From: Desulfobacteraceae bacterium
GTDB lineage: Bacteria; Desulfobacterota; DSM-4660; Desulfatiglandales; Desulfatiglandaceae
Reading direction: 5' to 3'
DNA: 10,071 bases
NCBI GenBank assembly: GCA_020349865.1
Contig: CP070700.1
Coordinates: forward strand, 4,193,133-4,203,203
Each line of letters begins with the position of its first letter. The stretch's first letter is position 1. Made by a program: the position numbers and the translations under genes. The notes beneath the pieces are model-generated. The model was not told the origin of the DNA and searched no databases. It saw only the letters and a program-made list of their open reading frames with translations. Shown here piece after piece: positions 6,230 through 10,071 of this stretch.

Positions 6230-7459
6230 CTACATCACATCTTTGTCGCTCTCTTCTATGGCCCTGTCTATTTCTGCCTTCAATTGAGGGGGTAATCCGG
6301 GTATATCAACACTCAAAAACCCCCGGACAATGGTGGAAGTGGCTTCATCTTCGCTGAGGCCTCTGGACATTAAATAGGCGATCTCTTCCTGGGCAATCTT
6401 ACCTACTGCTGCCTCATGGGACATCTCTACACCGTCGACACGTCCCTCCAATTCCGGTATGGCATAGATGAGCCCACCATTAAGAAGCAGGCCACGGCAC
6501 TCTAAGTGGGCCTTGATTTCCGGAACTTCCCCGATCAAATGCCCCCTGGCAATGATCTTGCCGCCGTTACTGATAGTGCGGGTCACAATCTCAGCTCTAT
6601 TACCTGGGCTTTTGAGAAATATTCTGCCTCCGAGATCATATTCAGAACCAGGACTTCCCACTATAATACTATAAAATCGAGCAACGGCATCTTTGCCTAC
6701 CAAATGGGTAGTAGGATACATCTGTAATGAACGGACAGGCTTCATGCATATATAATTGTTTAAAAAAAGCCCGCCCTCTTCCACCTGCGCCACAGAGCGC
6801 GGCCGCACCAGCATCTCCTCTGCCCAATTATGAATCATTGTAAAGGTCACTTTGGCGTTTCTCTTTACAAAAAACTCTGAGATTCCCACATGGACTCCTC
6901 TTTTCATATGGGGTGAGGTTGCGCAGCCCGTGATGATATGAAGCTCTGAATCTTCTTCGGCAATGATGATGTTATGCACATTCTGCTGCAGTCCATCCTT
7001 ATCCAGGTAGAGGCATGCCTGGATAGGATAAATAGATTTGCTTTTTGGAAGGGCCCTGATAACATAACCATCATGCAATCCAAGTTCTGCCGCGGCAGTA
7101 TATTTGTCTGCGTCCACGGCCACCAGCTTCCAGTAGTAATCCCTTATCCAGTTATATTGCTTTAGGGCTTTCTTAATGGAGATGACCTCAATGCCCTCCT
7201 GCCGGGCATGACAATGAATCACCTCTGTATCTTTCTGGAAATAGGTACCCTCCCGCCCCTTCTTGGTCACATCCATCCCGATCATAATAAGCCGTTTCTG
7301 CTCATCTTCGGGCATGGCGCAAAGATCTTCATCGGCCATGTAAGAATGTGGTACAGGCGCCTCATCGAATTCTTGCAGATTTATGTCCGGGCCGATCGCT
7401 CCCCTTTTATCTGTTGCCCTATGCGCTTTTTCTTTTAATTGATCTCTGTCGTTATACAT
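6230..7459 (-). CDS. sufB: SufB-type Fe-S cluster scaffold of a minimal SUF system
   Basis: The 409-residue protein (ATG at 7457-7459) has the SufB/SufD beta-helix core followed by the C-terminal helical domain 'SHEAAVGKIAQEEIAYLMSR' and 'IVRGFLSVDIPGL'. Key SufB residues seem to be kept: a cysteine in 'HLECRGLLLN' (C321), where E. coli SufB has Cys405, and the glutamate of 'SHEAA' (E349), where it has Glu434. This favours scaffold activity over a SufD-like role. It forms a two-gene unit with SufC, without SufD, SufS, SufU or SufA, as in the short SufBC systems of archaea and deep-branching anaerobes. Its ATG lies inside the sufC 3' end (25-base overlap), with GAGGAG (7468-7473) 8 bases upstream. 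The longer GTG start overlaps that site. The proteins act in the cytosol. Confidence 0.9.
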   Translation of the reverse strand: MYNDRDQLKEKAHRATDKRGAIGPDINLQEFDEAPVPHSYMADEDLCAMPEDEQKRLIMIGMDVTKKGREGTYFQKDTEVIHCHARQEGIEVISIKKALKQYNWIRDYYWKLVAVDADKYTAAAELGLHDGYVIRALPKSKSIYPIQACLYLDKDGLQQNVHNIIIAEEDSELHIITGCATSPHMKRGVHVGISEFFVKRNAKVTFTMIHNWAEEMLVRPRSVAQVEEGGLFLNNYICMKPVRSLQMYPTTHLVGKDAVARFYSIIVGSPGSEYDLGGRIFLKSPGNRAEIVTRTISNGGKIIARGHLIGEVPEIKAHLECRGLLLNGGLIYAIPELEGRVDGVEMSHEAAVGKIAQEEIAYLMSRGLSEDEATSTIVRGFLSVDIPGLPPQLKAEIDRAIEESDKDVM

Positions 7460-8202
7460 CGAACACACTCCTCATATCCTGTTTCACCTACGCACTTTAA
7501 AATTTCCCGGGGATTACTAACACAACTTAACATCCCATCAAAAAGCACCTGTCCCTTATCAGCGGCCACATGGTCCAGAATATATCCGGTATGTGTAATG
7601 ATCAGCCCCATTTTTGTCCGGTCAAGCTTTGCCCGCATTTTGGATTTTTTTTCAATGTATAAAAAATCTTTCTGCAACAAAGAGGCAATGGTTTTGCCTA
7701 CAAGAGAAATATTTTCCATATCAACCCCTGATTCTGGCTCATCAAAAAGCATTAGATCAGGGGCTTGCGCCATCAACTGAAGCAATTCAGAGCGTTTGAT
7801 TTCCCCGCCCGAAAAACCTGCATTCACATCTCTTTCTAAAAATTCTTCAAAATTTACCCGTTTGGCCAGGTCATATTCGTTTACTTTGCCTTGTGCGCAT
7901 AGACGGACCATCTGTCGCGTCTTCAACCCGTTTATGGTGGGGGGGCGTTGGTAAGACATCCCAATACCCAGACGTGCACGTTCGTTTATGGCCAAATGGG
8001 TGATGTCTTGCCCCTTGAACATTATTTTTCCGGAAACTACTTTGTACTGGGGGTAACCCATAATGGTCATGAGCAAGGATGTCTTACCGGATCCGTTTGG
8101 ACCGAACAGGATATGAGTTTCGCCCGGATGGATTTCAAGATCGATGTGTTTCAGGATTTCCTTGTCGCCAACTCTAACTTGCAAGTCCTCGATTTTTAGC
8201 AT
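7435..8202 (-). CDS. sufC: SufC ATPase of the Fe-S cluster assembly complex
   Basis: This 255-residue soluble ABC ATPase has Walker A GPNGSGKT (34-41), the Q-loop in 'SYQRPP', and the signature FSGGE in 'NAGFSGGEIKRSELLQL', a typical SufC phrase. It continues with Walker B 'LMLFDEPESGVD' and the switch histidine in 'IITHTG'. SufC hydrolyses ATP to drive conformational change in the SufB scaffold. The C-terminus is unusual, with three cysteines in 'CVGETGYEECVRC' just before the end. A basic insert near 180-200 (LYIEKKSKMRAKLDRTK) precedes the H-loop strand. The ATG at 8200-8202 has AGGAG 7 bases upstream (8210-8214). The GTG two codons earlier lies within the spacer. It begins 18 bases after the cytochrome stop and overlaps sufB, which indicates co-translation. 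Confidence 0.94.
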   Translation of the reverse strand: MLKIEDLQVRVGDKEILKHIDLEIHPGETHILFGPNGSGKTSLLMTIMGYPQYKVVSGKIMFKGQDITHLAINERARLGIGMSYQRPPTINGLKTRQMVRLCAQGKVNEYDLAKRVNFEEFLERDVNAGFSGGEIKRSELLQLMAQAPDLMLFDEPESGVDMENISLVGKTIASLLQKDFLYIEKKSKMRAKLDRTKMGLIITHTGYILDHVAADKGQVLFDGMLSCVSNPREILKCVGETGYEECVRCITTEIN

Positions 8203-8220
8203 CTTCACACTCCTATTTGA

Positions 8221-9720
8221 CTATTTCCTTGGTTTTTCATTGTGCTTAAATTCCAGCAAATCAACCATCTCCTGGATGTTTTTTGACATGTACCATCGAC
8301 CGTTGGCAAAAGCACCGTAGTCGGCTCCGGCCATGGCAGATGCAAATCGGGTAGAATTGGCATAAAAGAGCCACTGCTCCACCCATTTTTTCTCGATAGC
8401 CTCATTGAAGATACTGTCATTCTCGGCCAGCCCTTTGGCAGCTCCGGTTTCCCATGCAGTTAACAGGACCTTTGTGGCGGCCAGGGTCATCTCGTTGGTG
8501 GTTTTGAGGGTGTTTTCTAAGCGCGCAAACTGCCCGTCTACCCACCCCTGGCTGTGACAGGCATGACAAACCTTTTGCATGTTCAGGCGTCTCTTTTCCT
8601 GCTCCTTTGCATCAATAAGGTATTCAATAACAGGCTCCCCGGTCAATTCGGTTGGCAATGGTAATCCGGCCTTATTATTAATCACGGTTGTATCAGGAGA
8701 CTTTGGATGGGCATGGGCATAGATCAGTCCAAATATCCTCCAGGGTATACGATCATTCATCTGGTGTGTCCGTTCTGTTAACACCTCTCCTTCTTCGGAG
8801 ACCACAAGACTTACATGGCAGGTGGCGCAGGTGGGTGCTGTGAAATCTTTTCCAACAGTCCACGGAACGGCCTCAAAATTCCATGACTTACCCATTGAAG
8901 AAAAGATGTTCCCGTGTTTGCTGACCGTATAAACCTTGTATGCCGGAACATCCGGCCCCTTGTGGCATTGGGCGCATGTATAGGGCTTTCTGGCCATCTC
9001 AACAGCAAACTGATGCCGCGTATGGCATGCAGTACAAGATCCCTTACTGTCATCAGGGTTGATCCTTCCAACACCTTGATTAGGCCAGCCAGAAAGAATA
9101 GGAAAATCCATCTCACCTTGAGTGGTGTCCCTGGTCTTCGTACCATTGACCTGAATAACCGTACCGTGACAGTAAAGGCAGGAATCAGCATCAGTATCAG
9201 CATCGGGCGCTTTATAACTGGTCTTCAAATCTACAAATAATTGCACGCCATTTACAGAATCTGCAAGAGACCGATAAAGTGGGTTGTTCTGAAGGTTCCC
9301 ATAGGCATGTGACATTATGTTTTTTCCATATTGCCCCACCTCGGAAGGGTGACATGTTGCACAGTCTGTGGGGGTAACCACTACATGAACCTTGAAGTCA
9401 TTGTGCTCAAAGGTGTCCTTATGCTTTTCGGGGTTCATAGTGTGACATTCAGCACAGCCAACAACGATAGTGGCGAGCCTAGCGGGTACATTATCAACCG
9501 ACACTCGCCTCTCAAGTTTTGTCTTCTTCACGGCATCGGCCGGAGTTACCCTGGCCATGCGACTTTTTTTCCAGCCTTCTACAATCCCGGGGCTTACTGA
9601 GGCATGGCATTCGATACAGGTCTCCGTATCTTCACTGATTCGACTGATTTGCCCGCCTGCCCCATGTGCGACCGGGGATGAAAGAACAACCGCAAGCATG
9701 ACAAGCACATACCTTCGCAT
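8221..9720 (-). CDS. Octaheme c-type cytochrome, hydroxylamine oxidoreductase (HAO)-like
   Basis: The 499-residue protein has a Sec signal peptide (MRRYVLVMLAVVLSSPVAHG, cleavage near AHG-A). It has exactly eight CxxCH heme sites at 35, 89, 120, 181, 229, 249, 298 and 385. The stretch from 'CTACHTRHQF' through 'CAQCHKGPDVP' to 'SKHGNIF' is characteristic of the HAO family. By analogy the fourth site (181) would be the active, P460-type heme, and relatives oxidise hydroxylamine or hydrazine or reduce nitrite. It is about 70 residues shorter than Nitrosomonas HAO, which ends in extra sequence, and there is no C-terminal membrane helix, so it should be a soluble periplasmic protein. Candidate cross-linking tyrosines lie in 'AGADYGAF' and 'GRWYMSK', but I cannot decide which, if any, is used. 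AAGGAGGAG sits 6 bases before the ATG. It is the first gene of the suf-containing block. Confidence 0.93.
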   Translation of the reverse strand: MRRYVLVMLAVVLSSPVAHGAGGQISRISEDTETCIECHASVSPGIVEGWKKSRMARVTPADAVKKTKLERRVSVDNVPARLATIVVGCAECHTMNPEKHKDTFEHNDFKVHVVVTPTDCATCHPSEVGQYGKNIMSHAYGNLQNNPLYRSLADSVNGVQLFVDLKTSYKAPDADTDADSCLYCHGTVIQVNGTKTRDTTQGEMDFPILSGWPNQGVGRINPDDSKGSCTACHTRHQFAVEMARKPYTCAQCHKGPDVPAYKVYTVSKHGNIFSSMGKSWNFEAVPWTVGKDFTAPTCATCHVSLVVSEEGEVLTERTHQMNDRIPWRIFGLIYAHAHPKSPDTTVINNKAGLPLPTELTGEPVIEYLIDAKEQEKRRLNMQKVCHACHSQGWVDGQFARLENTLKTTNEMTLAATKVLLTAWETGAAKGLAENDSIFNEAIEKKWVEQWLFYANSTRFASAMAGADYGAFANGRWYMSKNIQEMVDLLEFKHNEKPRK

Positions 9721-9783
9721 GAGAAACTCCTCCTTGCCCTTGAGAACCCATACTGTCTTACTAAGGGGAGCATTTAACAGATT

Positions 9784-9830
9784 TCACCCCAACCCTGCCC
9801 TCCCCCTCGAGGAGAAGGGCTTCGGCGTGA
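9784..9830. repeat. Palindromic intergenic repeat element
   Basis: The core CCCTCCCCCTCGAGGAGAAG at 9798-9817 continues to GGG at 9819 and pairs with itself around CTCGAG, with two mismatches over 22 bases. It is flanked by outer arms TCAC (9784-9787) and GTGA (9827-9830). The phrase 'caccccaaccctgccctcccc...' is typical of widespread bacterial intergenic palindromes, a comparison made from memory. It lies in the leader of the cytochrome operon and could fold as a GC-rich hairpin in the mRNA. There is no T-run after it. Confidence 0.65.
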
Positions 9831-9913
9831 GTGCAACCAAACGGTTAGGATCCAAAATTTTAACGGGGCGGGAACGAAACGTAACGCCGCAAATAACCTT
9901 TTTACGTAACAGT

Positions 9914-10069
9914 TTAGCGCTTTGAAAATAGTACAAAAAGGGCCGCGGGTATCTCTTTCAGAAGGGCCGCAAAAAACTGCATCATTCCATTGAACGGCAG
10001 ATTGGCCTTAAAACTCAACCCAGGACAGCCCCATAAGACAGACTCCTTTATAACAGTAGTCCTCTCTGC
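9914..10069 (-). CDS. Possible C-terminal end of an upstream protein (cut by right edge)
   Basis: A minus-strand frame is open from the window edge to a TAA at 9914-9916, giving 51 residues. The middle reads 'KANLPFNGMMQFFAALLKEI' and continues 'PAALFVLFSKR', an amphipathic, protein-like composition. No start codon with a ribosome site is seen, so if it is coding, the gene begins beyond the window. A second frame also stays open from the edge but stops at 10008. The 24-base direct repetition of aagggccgc (9938-9946 and 9962-9970) suggests that it may instead be part of a non-coding repeat. I do not recognise a family. Confidence 0.3.
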   Translation of the reverse strand, partial: AERTTVIKESVLWGCPGLSFKANLPFNGMMQFFAALLKEIPAALFVLFSKR

Positions 10070-10071
10070 CT

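Larger units (their letters stand above)
9721..10071. other. Upstream region of the operon
   Basis: No complete gene is visible in these 351 bases. The stretch next to the cytochrome holds its Shine-Dalgarno, a palindromic repeat (9784-9830) and an AT-rich segment. A TAAAAT hexamer on the minus strand (9857-9862) is a possible -10 element, with no good -35 at 16-18 bases. ACGTAAC occurs twice 25 bases apart (9879-9885 and 9904-9910), the second inside the perfect palindrome TTACGTAA (9902-9909). Beyond this, one minus-strand frame is open from 9914 to the right edge. Confidence 0.5.

Noticed and set aside
6230..7459. Calling this gene sufD
   Set aside because: The cysteine in HLECRG and the SHEA glutamate match the SufB cluster residues, and it is the only SufB/D-type gene next to sufC.
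9733..9753. GG-N10-GC spacing resembling a sigma-54 promoter next to the cytochrome start
   Set aside because: The flanking bases do not fit the -24 or -12 consensus, and it would place transcription start inside or after the ribosome-binding site.
9470..9925. A 151-codon plus-strand open frame across the cytochrome start
   Set aside because: It is antisense to the signal peptide and first hemes, then crosses the palindromic repeat. It lacks a ribosome site and has no recognisable domain.
10008..10034. Eight-codon ORF (MGLSWVEF) with AAGGAG upstream, as a leader peptide
   Set aside because: A good Shine-Dalgarno is present, but the frame is also open to the window edge and lies nearly 300 bases from the cytochrome gene with no attenuator structure, so it cannot be told from chance.
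1..10071. CRISPR arrays, tRNA/rRNA genes, insertion sequences or phage genes
   Set aside because: No regularly spaced repeats, clover-leaf sequences, transposase or integrase motifs were seen on either strand.

Overview
The window is a compact run of genes that all read on the minus strand (transcription goes from high to low coordinates). They are dominated by thiol-redox, Fe-S-cluster and heme proteins. The gene content is an octaheme hydroxylamine-oxidoreductase-like cytochrome, a two-gene SufC/SufB Fe-S scaffold, a ferredoxin:thioredoxin-reductase-type catalytic subunit and an Fe-S flavoprotein domain. Together with moderate GC and short palindromic interspersed repeats, this suggests an anaerobic bacterium of the Desulfobacterota (former Deltaproteobacteria) type or a similar anaerobe. 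That placement is inference from gene content only.

Layout in transcription order. Positions 9721-10071 are upstream DNA with a palindromic repeat and an open frame running off the right edge. A first tight block follows: octaheme cytochrome (8221-9720), SufC (7435-8202), SufB (6230-7459), an AhpF-shaped thioredoxin reductase with an N-terminal double thioredoxin-fold domain (4570-6204), and a YyaL/SSP411-type thioredoxin-fold protein with a signal peptide (2406-4559). Gaps are 10-25 bases or overlaps, so this looks like one operon. After a 167-base gap comes a second tight block: an Fe-S flavoprotein/arsenate reductase fusion (1264-2238), a six-cysteine 65-residue protein with a TTG start (1041-1238), a glutaredoxin-like protein (805-1056) and an FTR-like catalytic subunit (482-808). 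The last three overlap one another. Positions 97-481 hold an imperfect inverted repeat and a good sigma-54-type promoter that drives a separate gene, which is cut by the left edge (1-96).

How the parts may work together (inference): the second block could be a short electron chain from ferredoxin through the FTR-like protein and glutaredoxin to the LMW-phosphatase-type ArsC domain, with the flavin/Fe-S domain fused to the same chain. The first block joins a periplasmic cytochrome of the hydroxylamine/nitrite-converting family to Fe-S assembly and disulfide reduction, which would fit defence against, or use of, reactive nitrogen species. No cysteine desulfurase, AhpC, thioredoxin, ArsR, arsenite exporter or quinol dehydrogenase is present in the window, so these partners must lie elsewhere or be absent. 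Several coding starts were moved from the longest open frame to an internal start that has a proper Shine-Dalgarno sequence.
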